Part shown: positions 16,254 to 25,867 of the stretch, one piece after another
Position numbering within the stretch: the stretch's first letter is position 1
How the letters are laid out: every line of letters begins with the position of its first letter
DNA from: Pedobacter borealis DSM 19626
GTDB lineage: Bacteria > Bacteroidota > Bacteroidia > Sphingobacteriales > Sphingobacteriaceae
Length of the DNA: 33,734 nucleotides
Reading direction: 5' to 3'
Assembly (NCBI RefSeq): GCF_000708285.2
Contig: NZ_JAUG01000052.1
Span: 1-33,734, forward strand
Notes under the pieces: model-generated
The model's database searches: none
Seen by the model: only the letters and a program-made list of their open reading frames with translations
What the model was told of the DNA's origin: nothing
Position numbers and translations under genes: made by a program

Positions 16254-18546
16254 ATGTTGTTAACTGATTTAAAAAATAGAGCGTCAAAATTCAAAAAAGT
16301 AATACAGTTTCTGTTCCTTTCGGCTATAGCGATCCCTTATACAAACGCTGTTTATGCACAAAAACAGCTTTTAATTCCCTACGTTCAGCCATTTTCGGGT
16401 ACTTCTGCAAGCACCACATTGGCCAGCCAACATATAGAAGATAAAACCGAGCGCCTGGCCAATACCATCCCGGCTGTAGCACCGCCTTTTAGTATGACAC
16501 AATGGACGCCGCAGCCCCAGCTCACCGAAAAAAAATGTCTGGCTCCTTATTATTACAACAACAAAAAGTTTTACGGATTTAGGGCAAGCCATTGGATCAG
16601 TGGTTCTTGTACCCAAGATTACGGAAGCTTCACCATTATGCCCATTTCAGGCCAACTTAAAACCAATGCAGCTGAATATGCAGAAAATTATGTCCACGAA
16701 AACGAAGTTTCTACCCCATCCTATTACAAATTAAAATTACCTCAACATCAGCTGTTAACAGAAATTACAGCCAATCTTAGAAGCAGTGTAATGCGGATCA
16801 CCGCACTAAAAACAGATAGCGTTTATATTTTAGTTACGCCCAATAGCGATCAGAACAAAGGTTTTATTCAGGTTGATGCAGAAAAAGGTGAAATTTCCGG
16901 ATATAATCCTGTTCACCGGATTTATCAGGGATGGGGAGAACCTGCAGGCTTTAGTGGTTATTTTTTCATCCGGTTTAAAAAATCCTTTACATCAGCAGGT
17001 GTTTATAGCGAAGGTCATATTTTCAATCAGCAAAACATCAGCAATAAAAAGGATATTGGTGCTTATGCAGGCTTTAAACTGCAAAAAGGAGAACAGTTAG
17101 TGATTTATTCCGGCACCTCTTTTACAAGTATCGCAGCTGCCAAGGCCAACCTGGAAAGTGAGACTAAAAATGATGATTTTGATACTGTTTTAGCACGTAC
17201 CAATCAGGCTTGGGAAAAATCCCTATCACAGGTCCGTATTTCAGACACAAATGAAAAAGGGAAAAAAATCTTTTACACGGCCCTCTATCATGCCATGCAA
17301 CATCCCAGGTTATACAATGATGTAGATGGGAAATATCCGCAGTATGATGGAAATTATCAGAACAAAACATTAAACAAAGGCAATTATTACGATGATTTTT
17401 CGATGTGGGATATTTACCGTGCCCAATTACCTTTAATTGAGCTATTGAATCCCAGCTTAGCCAATAGCCTTGTTAATTCGATGATATTAAAAGGTCAGCA
17501 AGGTGGCTGGATGCCTATTTTCCCTTGCTGGAACAGTTATACTGCCGCCATGATCGGCGATCATGCCACTGCTTTCATCGCTTCCGCATATAATAAGGGG
17601 ATCCGCAATTATGATATTAATGAAGCTTACCGATTGATGAGGCAAAATGCCTTTCAAATGCCCGATTCTGTCGATTATCTGAATGGAAAAGGCCGACGTG
17701 GAATTAACAGTTATTTAAAGTATGGCTATATTCCATTAGAAGACAGTATCCCAAACGCTTTTCATAAAAAGGAACAGGTAAGTAGAACCTTAGAGTATGC
17801 ATACGATGATTATGCACTCGCAAGTATCGCGAAAGATTTGGGCAAAGAAACCGATTACCAGGAGCTATCAAAACGATCGCTTAATTACCAACATGTTTTT
17901 GATCCCAATGTTGGAATGGTTAGAGGGCGTTTTGCCAATGGCAACTGGTACAAGCCTTTTTATCCCGATCACCGCGAACCTTATATTACAGAAGGTACCC
18001 CAAGACAATATACTTTTTATGTTCCGCATGATATGCCCGGACTGATCAAGTTGATGGGTGGACGTAAAAATCTCGAAAACGAACTGGATTCGCTCTTTAA
18101 TAAAAAAGAATATTGGCATGGGAATGAACCTGGCCACCAGATTCCGTTTTTATACAACTACACCCCCTTCTCCATGGAAAACCCAGATGCAAGTATCACG
18201 CATTTTGGCAGAAGAGTACGGGGAAGGTGCTGGTGGTTTAAGTGGCAACGACGATGCGGGGCAAATGTCGGCATGGTATGTATTTGCAGCACTCGGCTTT
18301 TATCCGGTAGATCCTGTTTCAGGAAACTATCAACTCACCAGTCCTTTGTTTAAACAGGCTACAATAGCTTTTAAAAATGGCAAAAAATTAGTTATAACAG
18401 CCATTAAAAAGAACAAAAATTCTATTTACATTTCAAAAATCAGTTTAAATGGAAAACCTTTTACCCAAAACCAAATTAAACACCAATTGCTGGTGCAAGG
18501 CGGAAAATTAATCTTTTATCTGCAAGATCAACCAGCCATGCTTTAA
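16254..18546 (+). pseudogene. GH92 alpha-mannosidase with a one-base frameshift
   Basis: The two frames together give a normal-length GH92 enzyme of about 763 residues with a signal peptide (1-35). Frame 1 (16254 to about 18167) carries the N-terminal beta-sandwich and most of the (alpha/alpha)6 barrel, with the likely acid Glu580 in TEGTPRQYTF and the NEPGHQ subsite motif. Frame 2 (from about 18168) continues with PWKTQ, EEYGEGAGGLSGNDDAGQ (the Asp-rich catalytic-base motif) and YVFAALGFYPV. The break lies in a run of five C at 18163-18167; removing one C restores the protein. GH92 enzymes trim alpha-mannosides in glycans using calcium. It is either a recent pseudogene, a phase-variable gene or a sequencing error in a homopolymer. 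Confidence 0.88.
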
Positions 18547-18638
18547 ATGCCGAAAAACCAATCTACATATAAATAAAATTTAGATTAATAACCGTACTCA
18601 GCATGGCGTTGGCTAACAGAAAAACATTTCAACCCCAG

Positions 18639-18779
18639 TTAATCTTTAAACAAAATCAAGATTATTAGTATTGCACTTAACACAAGGATAAAAAGTATCA
18701 TTCTTTTGGGAAAGATACTTTCACCCACTTCATTCCCGGTTTTATCTGATGTTTTTAAAGTTTTCTTTTCAACCTTCAT
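18639..18779 (-). CDS. Small single-helix membrane protein, 46 residues
   Basis: ATG at 18779 opens a 46-codon frame: a charged N-terminal half (Lys/Thr/Glu-rich, about residues 1-26, containing SDKTGNEVGESIFPKR), then one strongly hydrophobic helix (27-43) and a short KD tail. This polar-then-helix layout, with a Lys-Arg pair right before the membrane segment, is typical of real bacterial small membrane proteins oriented N-in. No family is recognised. The rest of 18547-19161 shows no supportable gene. Confidence 0.5.
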   Translation of the reverse strand: MKVEKKTLKTSDKTGNEVGESIFPKRMILFILVLSAILIILILFKD

Positions 18780-19161
18780 GCTTAGATTAGTATAGATAGA
18801 TTGGATTTGACTGTTTTTGAGCCAAAAAGATTAAGCGCAAAAAAAATATCTTCATTCATTAACCCTATCACTCAAAACATCGTTATTAAAACACCTCCTT
18901 ACCCATCGTTCCCCTGCTCTGCGTTTAAAAGCTCAGGCAGCGGCTTTCTCCTAAAAAAAATTCTGGACAAATGGGAAACTCTTAATCTTAGGAAAAGCAT
19001 GCCAGGTGTTTTTTCACCAAAACATAGCTCCACCAAACACTTAACAAACAGACAATAGCCCGCTAACTTTAAGGAAACATTGATTGACTAACTTACAAAT
19101 GCATTTGCTTACCCTAAGCAGAAAACAGGTAAACAAAAAAGTTTCAATAAAATAGTAAGCT

Positions 19162-19431
19162 ATGAAACAGCAGACCAGAACGATTCCAGGAAAACTGGTA
19201 GATTTTGATTATAACAAATACAGGTTACCAACATTTGTAATGCAGTTTAAACCCTCCGTTTATCAAGACGGTGATTGTTATTATGCCGTATTATCCTTTG
19301 AGGAGGAACACGATCTTTCAGGTCTTGGAACCTCTCCTGAGGATGCACTGATAGACTGGAATGATAAAGTATGCGAAATGCTTGCCCTATCGGGCGCTTT
19401 ACGCACATCGCTAAGTGCCAAAAACAAATAA
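19162..19431 (+). CDS. Hypothetical 89-residue protein, faintly HicB-like
   Basis: The product contains a compact alpha/beta stretch with YYAVLSFEEEHDLSGLGTSP followed by EDALIDWNDKV. The order of beta strand, GxGTSPEDAL turn and helix recalls the HicB-type partial RNase H fold, but no HicA partner is nearby and the resemblance is weak. The codon pattern and balanced composition support a real gene. It lies 222 bp upstream of the Crp/Fnr regulator in the same direction. Confidence 0.6.
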   Translation: MKQQTRTIPGKLVDFDYNKYRLPTFVMQFKPSVYQDGDCYYAVLSFEEEHDLSGLGTSPEDALIDWNDKVCEMLALSGALRTSLSAKNK

Positions 19432-19653
19432 TTGCCACAAAAACAGGCCATTTTAATCTTCGCCAAAATTTATTTTGATGAGCCGTGATATAGCTTAACG
19501 GCCCGGTATTTGATCAATACTATTGTGATCAGCTGAATTTTCCCGCTGTCACTTGAGATCAAAAGGTGATCCGATTAATCCAGAACAACGAAAATTTGAA
19601 AAGTTTGGTCTTTTAATTATTTTTACTTATCTGAAAAGCTAAACTAAAGAATC

Positions 19654-20274
19654 ATGGCCGGTGCGCAGGAAAACAACAAATGGGACTCCTATAACGGTGC
19701 TTCCCCACTTATTGCCCTATACAATAGCTTTCACCCCCTAACTGTTGAAATGGAGGCACTTATCGATAGCCACACCTTTCCTGTGAGTTTCCGAAAGAAC
19801 AGATATATTATCTCCCCGATAGACCGTAATAGATATCTTTACCTGATTTTAAAAGGAGTAGTAAGGGGGTTCTATAAGGACTCGGGAACAGAGATCACTT
19901 CCTGGATCTGTCAGGAAAATGAAATTGTAGGGACCATCCGCAATCTATGGACTGAAGAAGAATCAGACGAATACCTCCAGGCAATAGAGGATGTAGAGCT
20001 GATTGCCATACCTCATGAACTCACAACTATGCTTTATAAAAATTTTGCAGAGGCAAACATTATTGGCAGAAAGATCATGGAGCTTCATTATAGAGGAGCG
20101 TATAACAGGGGCTTTATCTGCCAGATTCCCTCCGCTACGGGCCGCTATAAACACCTGCTCTGGGCTTTCCCCTGGATGATTAACCGTGTACCGCTCCGGT
20201 ATATTGCTTCATTCCTTGGTCTAAGACTGGAAACGCTAAGCAGGATCCGATCTGTAGAAAACAAAAGAATATAA
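19654..20274 (+). CDS. Crp/Fnr-family transcriptional regulator
   Basis: A 206-residue protein: cyclic-nucleotide-binding-like beta-roll at about residues 30-125 (YLYLILKGVVRGFY, then the dimer helix around 128-150) and a C-terminal winged helix-turn-helix (about 165-200) with VPLRYIASFLGLRLETLSRIRS as the recognition region. The cAMP-contact residues of true CRP are not evident, as in most Bacteroidota members, whose ligands are unknown. The target is unknown; the next genes lie beyond an 800-bp repeat-rich gap. Confidence 0.88.
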   Translation: MAGAQENNKWDSYNGASPLIALYNSFHPLTVEMEALIDSHTFPVSFRKNRYIISPIDRNRYLYLILKGVVRGFYKDSGTEITSWICQENEIVGTIRNLWTEEESDEYLQAIEDVELIAIPHELTTMLYKNFAEANIIGRKIMELHYRGAYNRGFICQIPSATGRYKHLLWAFPWMINRVPLRYIASFLGLRLETLSRIRSVENKRI

Positions 20275-20628
20275 AAACCAGAGTCTGCGTTAATTTTATT
20301 GTTTAAAATCTTGCTGAAGGTATGAAAAATATTAAAGGCTGCTTAACCATTATGGATCTGGCACTGGTCTGTAAAATTAAATAATCCGATTATGGCAATA
20401 TCATTAAGTTAAACATGAATATTGTCAGTCTGAAGGATAATTTATTATATAAAAATCAATATAAATGACATTTAATTATCGGTCTTGTGCGATATGTAAT
20501 TCCTCTTTCAGAGGGGTGTCCGCAGGACTTTATAGATTCTTAACATAATTATATATTAGTAACATTATTTAGCATATGTATAACAGGAAGTTTAAACCGC
20601 AATATTCAAATTTAGATAAAGAAGCGTC

Positions 20629-20775
20629 AGGTTGTATCATAAATATAGATTTGTCATCCTGAGCCTGTCGACGGGCCTGTTAAATACGCTTTGAGGTGTT
20701 TCGACAAGCTCTCCGTAGGAGTCCTTTGGACAACATGACAGCATTTGAGGTGAAATCGCCTTTATGATACAGCCT
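20629..20775. repeat. 147-bp MITE-like element with terminal inverted repeats
   Basis: Terminal inverted repeats of 15 bp with one mismatch (left AGGTTGTATCATAAA at 20629-20643, right TTTATGATACAGCCT at 20761-20775) frame a non-coding segment. Inside are further paired arms (TGTCAT near 20653 with ATGACA near 20735; GTCGA near 20667 with TCGAC near 20701), so the whole unit could fold into a long interrupted hairpin. No obvious target-site duplication is seen. Confidence 0.6.
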
Positions 20776-20930
20776 CTCTTAATGTTTTTTAGTCCTCCCT
20801 ACACTTAGGTCCAACCTTTTTCTGCATAATTCTAGGTCCTTGGCGAGTTTAATGCTTCCAGAATGACAATAAAGAAATACTGAGTTCAAGCCTAATTTTC
20901 TAATTTATGGCTCATGCTGCTTTTGTTTAT

Positions 20931-21080
20931 AGCTCATTTTGTGGCTATATTGAGCTACATTTTTTATTAAAATGAGCTTCATTTTGTATGATTATAACTT
21001 TGCAGCTCAATAGAATTCTATTTGTAGCTCATTTACAATTAAAAATGAGCTACATTTGTATAGGTAGTGAGCTACATTTT
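20931..21080 (+). promoter_or_regulatory. Array of TGAGCT/AGCTCA motifs upstream of the fic remnant
   Basis: At least six copies of a motif close to TGAGCTACATTTT occur in both orientations: AGCTCATTTT 20931-20940, TGAGCTACATTTTT 20951-20964, TGAGCTTCATTTTG 20973-20986, AGCTCAA 21004-21010, TGTAGCTCATTT 21023-21034 paired as a perfect 12-bp inverted repeat with AAATGAGCTACA 21043-21054, and TGAGCTACATTTT 21068-21080. The last lies 13 bp before the ATG. This looks like a multi-site operator for a dimeric DNA-binding protein, perhaps the winged helix of the Fic protein itself. Confidence 0.6.
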
Positions 21081-21093
21081 ATCATTTAAATAT

Positions 21094-21942
21094 ATGCAAG
21101 GAAAAAATGCTAACCTGATTCTTGATTACTTAAAGGATCATCCATTAAGTTCGTCCAAATCAATTCATAATGCACTGAGCGAAAAAGTTGCCTATGCAAC
21201 GGTAAAACGCATTTTATCGAACCTTTCCACTCAGGGCGTCGTTGTTTCTGAAGGAAAGTCTAAGGCTACAAAATACTCGGTAAGTGCTTCTTATGAATTA
21301 CTACAACCCCTTAATGTTGAAGAATATTTTAAGCAAGAGATAGATGAACGTCAGATCAAGGATGGCTTTAACCTGAAGTTGATTACAGAAGTGCTTAGGA
21401 ATGTTAAGCTTTTCAATGATGACGAAGATCAATATCTAAAAGAACTTCACCGGCAATTCAGGGAAAATATTGCTACATTAACTCCAGCAGCCTATAGTAA
21501 AGAACTGGAACGACTGGCCATTGATCTAAGCTGGAAATCATCACAAATCGAGGGGAATACCTACTCGCTTCTGGAAACAGAACGTTTGCTGAAGGAACAG
21601 GAAACTGCTGAAGGTAAACCGAAAGATGACGCGACGATGTTGCTGAATCACAAGGAAGCAATCAATTTTATTGTTGCACACCCTGACTATGTTGTACCTT
21701 TAACCATCAGGAGTATTGAAGATATACATAGCCTGCTAATCAAAGATCTGGGTGTGGACAGAAATATCCGCCACAGACGTGTCGGTATCTCCGGAACCAA
21801 TTATAAGCCGTTGGACAATGAGCATCAAATACGTGAAGCCCTCAATGATCTCAACTTCGCAAGAATTTTCCGCTCCTCACGGAATAATGCTTCATCCCAC
21901 AATTTCAAAGAACAGGTGTATGACACCTATTTAATTTCTTAG
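21094..21942 (+). pseudogene. Fic-family protein truncated before the catalytic motif
   Basis: From ATG 21094 the product (282 residues; a GTG at 21067 would add nine but sits inside an operator copy) has an N-terminal winged helix (about 5-65: LILDYLKDHP, then VAYATVKRILSNLSTQG), and a Fic region with SSQIEGNTYS, which fits the (S/T)xxxE(G/N) inhibitory-helix pattern. It continues through IHSLLIKDLG and the GVSGTNY-like segment. After about residue 250 (REALNDL) the sequence no longer resembles Fic and stops; the catalytic HPFxxGNGR loop is absent. AMP transfer is therefore impossible, though the DNA-binding part could still work. Overlaps a second gene tail at 21931. Confidence 0.8.
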
Positions 21943-22044
21943 CGCAAAAGACTTCATTTGAAGAAAATCTTTTACTTGATCATCAGAGACCGCATCTTCG
22001 ATGATAGTGCCATTGATCCAGGTAATTTTTAGATTGTTATTCAG
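21931..22044 (-). pseudogene. C-terminal tail of an unidentified gene
   Basis: A 37-codon minus-strand frame with no start codon reads like a protein end (ITWINGTIIEDAVSDDQVKD and a basic final segment). It is closed upstream by a stop at 22045-22047 and its own stop codon overlaps the end of the truncated fic frame. It is probably the leftover of a convergent neighbour after rearrangement. 22045-22469 shows no gene I can support. Confidence 0.35.
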
Positions 22045-22469
22045 TTAGTCCTAAAACAGGTTATTCCGTTTCATTGTCTAAACGTATCTAGTAATTGACA
22101 GTGATGAAATTTTTGGCCTGAAATGGCCTGAATTGGACGCAGTATGAGCCTAGAGTGACCCAACATATGACATGATGAAGGCGGAATTTTCGAGGTTGGG
22201 GTCAGACCTGAAGAAAAAACATGTGAATCCTTGAGAGAGGCAAGCCAAATACAATTTTCTAAAAGGCAAAATGTATTTTGCAAATATTTGGCTGTTAATA
22301 ACTAATTATGGAGAGCAAATTAATCGATATTTTTGCACTAAAAAGTAGCGAAAAAACAAACCAGAGTAAATTAAAACCGTCTCATTTAATTGCTTATCTC
22401 CCTAAATATACATATGTTCCATATATGTTTTTAGAACTTAAAATGATTCAACTTTTTTATATTTCTTCT

Positions 22470-24860
22470 CTAATTTCCTGACCTGCCCTGTTCAGCTCCG
22501 CTGGAAATATGATTTTGCCCTTTAGACATTTTAGAATTTCCAAAGGAATATCTAAGAGTAAGTATTAGACGTCTACTATCATTGTTGGAACTGTTGTATA
22601 CTCCAATATTATTATATATAGTGTATGACGAGACAAATTTTGTTTTAAAAATATCCCTAGCAGAAATTGAAACCTGAAGATTTTTGTTAAAAAATACAGA
22701 GTTTACAGCTAAGTCAAAATAATAATAACTCTCATTACGATAAATACCGCTTGTCTCTGGAAATTGATAGGTAAAATCAATGCCACCTGTGATTGTTTTA
22801 GCTTTATTTATGTTCAAGCTATTAATGCTTCTAAAACTACTTCCGTAGCCAGTAATCCCTGGCTGGGTAACAGAAGAAGAGGATTTGGTAGAGTTGTAAT
22901 AAACAGAAACTTGATTATAGCTCTCCAGCCAAATAAATGGTTTAACACTAATGGAATTGCCTAAGTAAAGGCTTTTTATATTGAGGAAATTCCCAACAGT
23001 GGAAGCCGAGATGTTTGAGTTATTCGATATTGTTTGTACTGAAGTTGGTAAACCATGACTCACACTATAGGAGATCGATGAGGAAAGAATATTATTGAAC
23101 GTATTCGATAATTCCAGGTTATCCGTAAAAGATGGATTCAAATAAGGATTTCCCGTATAATACTCGTATTGATTGTAATAAATCCTAAACGGATTAAAGG
23201 ATGAAAAATTTGGCCGGCCGATCCTCCGTCCATAGCTTATCGAAATCACATCTTTCTTACTCAATGGATATGTCAGATACAGTGTTGGGAATAAACTGAT
23301 GTATGAATTTTTGTTCACTTGGGATAGTGATGGTGAAACCCCTTCTGTTTGCGTTGCTTCTGTCCTTAAGCCAAACTGAAATTTGAATTTCCCGAATGAA
23401 GTGTTCATCGATCCGAAGATAGCCTGTGTGTTTTCCCTAAACCGAAACTCATTTAAATAGGAAATCCCAGATGTAGCGCTTTGAGTAAAAAACTGATTAT
23501 ATTTAACATCATTGACGCTGTTTATAAAGGACGCTTTCCCCCCAAATGTGAATTTAAATTTCTTGGTCGGCCAATGCATCAATAGGTTGAATGTATAACC
23601 TGTTGATGTCAATAAATTGCCCGATCTTATATTGTTTATTGGAGAAATAGTCGGCCTTTCATCAGATAGGGTATTATAATTGGTGCTATTGTTTTCAATA
23701 TTGGTTTTATTGAGAAAATAATCTGCGTCAAACTGAAGATCCCTTCCCAATGAATCAAGACTCCTTGTAAAATGGATATTGGCTGCGTTTGTTTTAAAGC
23801 TCTTATCGCCAATGACCTCCGCATGGATAATTGAATCCAGAATACCGGTGCTGTTGTTCACCACCCGGATTTCGCTGTTACCCAACATGTCGGGAAAAGA
23901 TACGTTTCCATTGTATGATGCACCAATCGTTGTATTTTTTGATGGTGAATAATCGAATCCGACAGCTCCGCTCAAGTACTTTGATTTTTCTTTTAGCCCA
24001 TAAAATTGATTCCAGGTCTGCGCTTGATAATACCGAGATATAGATGAAGTTGGCCCATTGGCCCCTATACCTCCGTTTAAATTAGCAAACATCAAAACTT
24101 TCTTTAGGTTGTAGTTTGCATTTACACCTGTGCCCGAAGAATTATAACTTGTTCTGGCTGCTCGTTCTGATATACTCACGAAATAACCAGGGTCCTTAAT
24201 TTTTTTTGTTATAATATTTATTAAACCGCTATTCCCTTCCGCATCATACTCTGCTGGCGGATTGGTTATTACTTCTATCTTCGAAATGTTGGATGCTCTA
24301 ATGGACTTTAGGTAATCCGCAAGCGGGGCCCCTGATAAACGGACAAGCTTGTCATCAACCATAATGGCAACACCTTGTTTGCCTATTAAAGAAATATTAC
24401 TGTCTTCAACCCTAACCATTGGAGTTTTGCCCAAAAGATCAAGCCCATCAAAGCCGATTGTATTTACATTGTTTTCAACATTGAATACCAGACGATCAAC
24501 CTTTCGCTCGATAAGGCTTTTCCTGCCACTTACCGAAACCTCATTCAGCTGCTTCGGAGCCTCGAGCAAAACGATTGACGTGTTCCTGTTTTGGTCACGT
24601 TTGATAGTGATTTGTTTGGTGATGTAACCTATTAAAGAAAAAGATAATACATAGTCAAAGTCGTTTTTCAAATCTATTGAAGTAAACTGCCCATTAATAT
24701 CAGTTATTAGATTGCCGGCATTAGCGCCTAAGTTATCTTTAATGGAAATATTCACGAACTGTAGCGGTTTATTATTCTTATCTTTTACCTCACCGGTAAT
24801 TTTTTGACCAAATAAAAAAATAGGCAATAAAAGTATCACCAGGCTTGCAGCGTATTTCAT
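22470..24860 (-). CDS. Outer-membrane beta-barrel receptor (OMP_b-brl / TonB-dependent receptor-like)
   Basis: A 796-residue protein: signal peptide (1-18), a carboxypeptidase-regulatory-like beta-sandwich (about 19-105, starting KITGEVKDKNNKPLQFVNIS), a plug-like domain (about 110-230, with IEVITNPPAEYDAEGNSGLI and ITKK) and a large C-terminal OMP_b-brl_3-type barrel. ATG at 24860 gives a clean signal peptide; the frame is open to a TTG at 24923. It is divergent from the precursor peptide cluster across 338 bp. Barrels of this kind often accompany peptide export loci in Bacteroidota and could serve as outer-membrane gate, receptor or target, but a TonB-type nutrient role cannot be excluded. 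Confidence 0.85.
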   Translation of the reverse strand: MKYAASLVILLLPIFLFGQKITGEVKDKNNKPLQFVNISIKDNLGANAGNLITDINGQFTSIDLKNDFDYVLSFSLIGYITKQITIKRDQNRNTSIVLLEAPKQLNEVSVSGRKSLIERKVDRLVFNVENNVNTIGFDGLDLLGKTPMVRVEDSNISLIGKQGVAIMVDDKLVRLSGAPLADYLKSIRASNISKIEVITNPPAEYDAEGNSGLINIITKKIKDPGYFVSISERAARTSYNSSGTGVNANYNLKKVLMFANLNGGIGANGPTSSISRYYQAQTWNQFYGLKEKSKYLSGAVGFDYSPSKNTTIGASYNGNVSFPDMLGNSEIRVVNNSTGILDSIIHAEVIGDKSFKTNAANIHFTRSLDSLGRDLQFDADYFLNKTNIENNSTNYNTLSDERPTISPINNIRSGNLLTSTGYTFNLLMHWPTKKFKFTFGGKASFINSVNDVKYNQFFTQSATSGISYLNEFRFRENTQAIFGSMNTSFGKFKFQFGLRTEATQTEGVSPSLSQVNKNSYISLFPTLYLTYPLSKKDVISISYGRRIGRPNFSSFNPFRIYYNQYEYYTGNPYLNPSFTDNLELSNTFNNILSSSISYSVSHGLPTSVQTISNNSNISASTVGNFLNIKSLYLGNSISVKPFIWLESYNQVSVYYNSTKSSSSVTQPGITGYGSSFRSINSLNINKAKTITGGIDFTYQFPETSGIYRNESYYYFDLAVNSVFFNKNLQVSISARDIFKTKFVSSYTIYNNIGVYNSSNNDSRRLILTLRYSFGNSKMSKGQNHISSGAEQGRSGN

Positions 24861-25052
24861 AAGAAGATGATGTATTTTGAGCAGGTTAATAAGTTTAGGC
24901 GGTTCAGCTTGTTTATCAAACAAATATAATATTTATGAGATAAGTTTGTAATTTTTAATCTTACAAAATATTGTATCTTAAAAAATGCATCAACGATCTC
25001 GAAAAAAGAAAATAAATTTTGAATTGTCATTTTAAAATTTATATATTTATTA

Positions 25053-25158
25053 CGTTATCACGCAAAGCGGTTAGTACCCAATGAGTTGGAACCGTCTTTA
25101 ACATTTGGATTGAGGTAAGATTAGTGGTGTAAAGATTTCCGAATGTCATGTGATAACG
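25053..25158. promoter_or_regulatory. Inverted repeat in the divergent gap before the precursor genes
   Basis: CGTTATCAC at 25053-25061 and its exact reverse complement GTGATAACG at 25150-25158 sit in the 338-bp gap between the outer-membrane barrel gene and the first precursor. They are spaced 97 bp start to start, so they could serve as paired operator sites for looping or be chance. No clear TTTG/TAnnTTTG promoter pair was found. Confidence 0.3.
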
Positions 25159-25198
25159 CTTTCAATTTTCAGTAATTTACTATCTAAATACTCACATC

Positions 25199-25453
25199 AT
25201 GGAAAAAACAATCAACAATCTTGTCAAAAGATTAAATCTTTTGGAAAAGAAAAACCAATCAGGTTTTTTTAGCATTAAAGGCGGCGCAAGCCTATCAGAA
25301 GACCTAGGAAATAATGCCGCATGCACCAACAGTGGTACGTCCTGTGCAGGGACTAATACAGGAGACTGTACAAATTCGACTGGAACAGACTGTTCGAAGG
25401 CTACCAACAAAGCAGCAAGGTCAGCATGTTCAAACCTATCCTGCACCCCCTAG
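25199..25453 (+). CDS. RiPP precursor peptide 1, KGG leader and six-Cys core
   Basis: An 84-residue peptide. The amphipathic leader (residues 1-29: Lys/Leu/Asn-rich, ending GFFSIKGG) carries the double-glycine site cut by C39 exporters. The predicted core of 55 residues begins ASLSED and is rich in Thr, Asn, Ser and Gly, with six Cys at core positions 13, 20, 28, 36, 48 and 53. It matches the GG-Bacteroidales natural product precursor theme. It is first of three tandem precursor genes; its Cys spacing (7, 8, 8, 12, 5) differs from that of precursors 2 and 3, and 159 bp separate it from precursor 2. Crosslinks at Cys by the downstream radical SAM enzyme are inferred. Confidence 0.88.
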   Translation: MEKTINNLVKRLNLLEKKNQSGFFSIKGGASLSEDLGNNAACTNSGTSCAGTNTGDCTNSTGTDCSKATNKAARSACSNLSCTP

Positions 25454-25612
25454 TATCCTTATTTAATGAAAAATGATTGATTATCAGAATGGATTGTTAA
25501 TGTTGTTTACAAAACAGCCTTTCTAAAGACTTTCCTCTGCAAGATCAACTGTGTTTTTCGAAAGATTAAAATTCGTAACAATCTATTCCTAAAATTATTA
25601 ATAACGATAATT

Positions 25613-25852
25613 ATGACAAAATCAATTGACAACTTAATTTCAAAATTGGGAGGCAATTCTTCTGGTTTTCTTAGTATTAAAGGCGGAGCTAGGAGCTTGA
25701 TTGCGGAAGAAAATGCAAATAATCAAAGCAACTGTAGTAATAGTGGTACTTGTACGGGAACCAATAGTGGAACCTGTACTAACTATGACTGTGAAAAAGC
25801 AACAAACAGTACACCCGGAAGCTGTACAAACTCTCATACTTGTTTTGCTTAA
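25613..25852 (+). CDS. RiPP precursor peptide 2, KGG leader and six-Cys core
   Basis: A 79-residue peptide with a 25-residue leader ending GFLSIKGG and a 54-residue core starting ARSL. Six Cys lie at core positions 16, 22, 30, 35, 46 and 52 (spacing 6, 8, 5, 11, 6) in a Thr/Asn/Ser/Gly background, ending CTNSHTCFA. The core is nearly the same as that of precursor 3, 15 bp downstream. In the shared 3' part most nucleotide differences between the two genes are synonymous, which argues that the peptide sequence is maintained. Confidence 0.88.
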   Translation: MTKSIDNLISKLGGNSSGFLSIKGGARSLIAEENANNQSNCSNSGTCTGTNSGTCTNYDCEKATNSTPGSCTNSHTCFA

Positions 25853-25867
25853 ACTAAATTAAATATC

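Noticed and set aside
18801..19058. 85-codon plus-strand frame
   Set aside because: Composition is Ser/Pro/Lys-rich without structure, no recognisable motif, and no sign of a promoter.
22071..22283. 70-codon minus-strand frame near the fic remnant
   Set aside because: No protein-like pattern or family resemblance; could be a scrap of a lost gene but cannot be supported.
22308..22481. 57-codon plus-strand frame overlapping the 3' end of the outer-membrane barrel gene
   Set aside because: Overlaps a real gene on the other strand, has no recognisable motif and a tail of low complexity.
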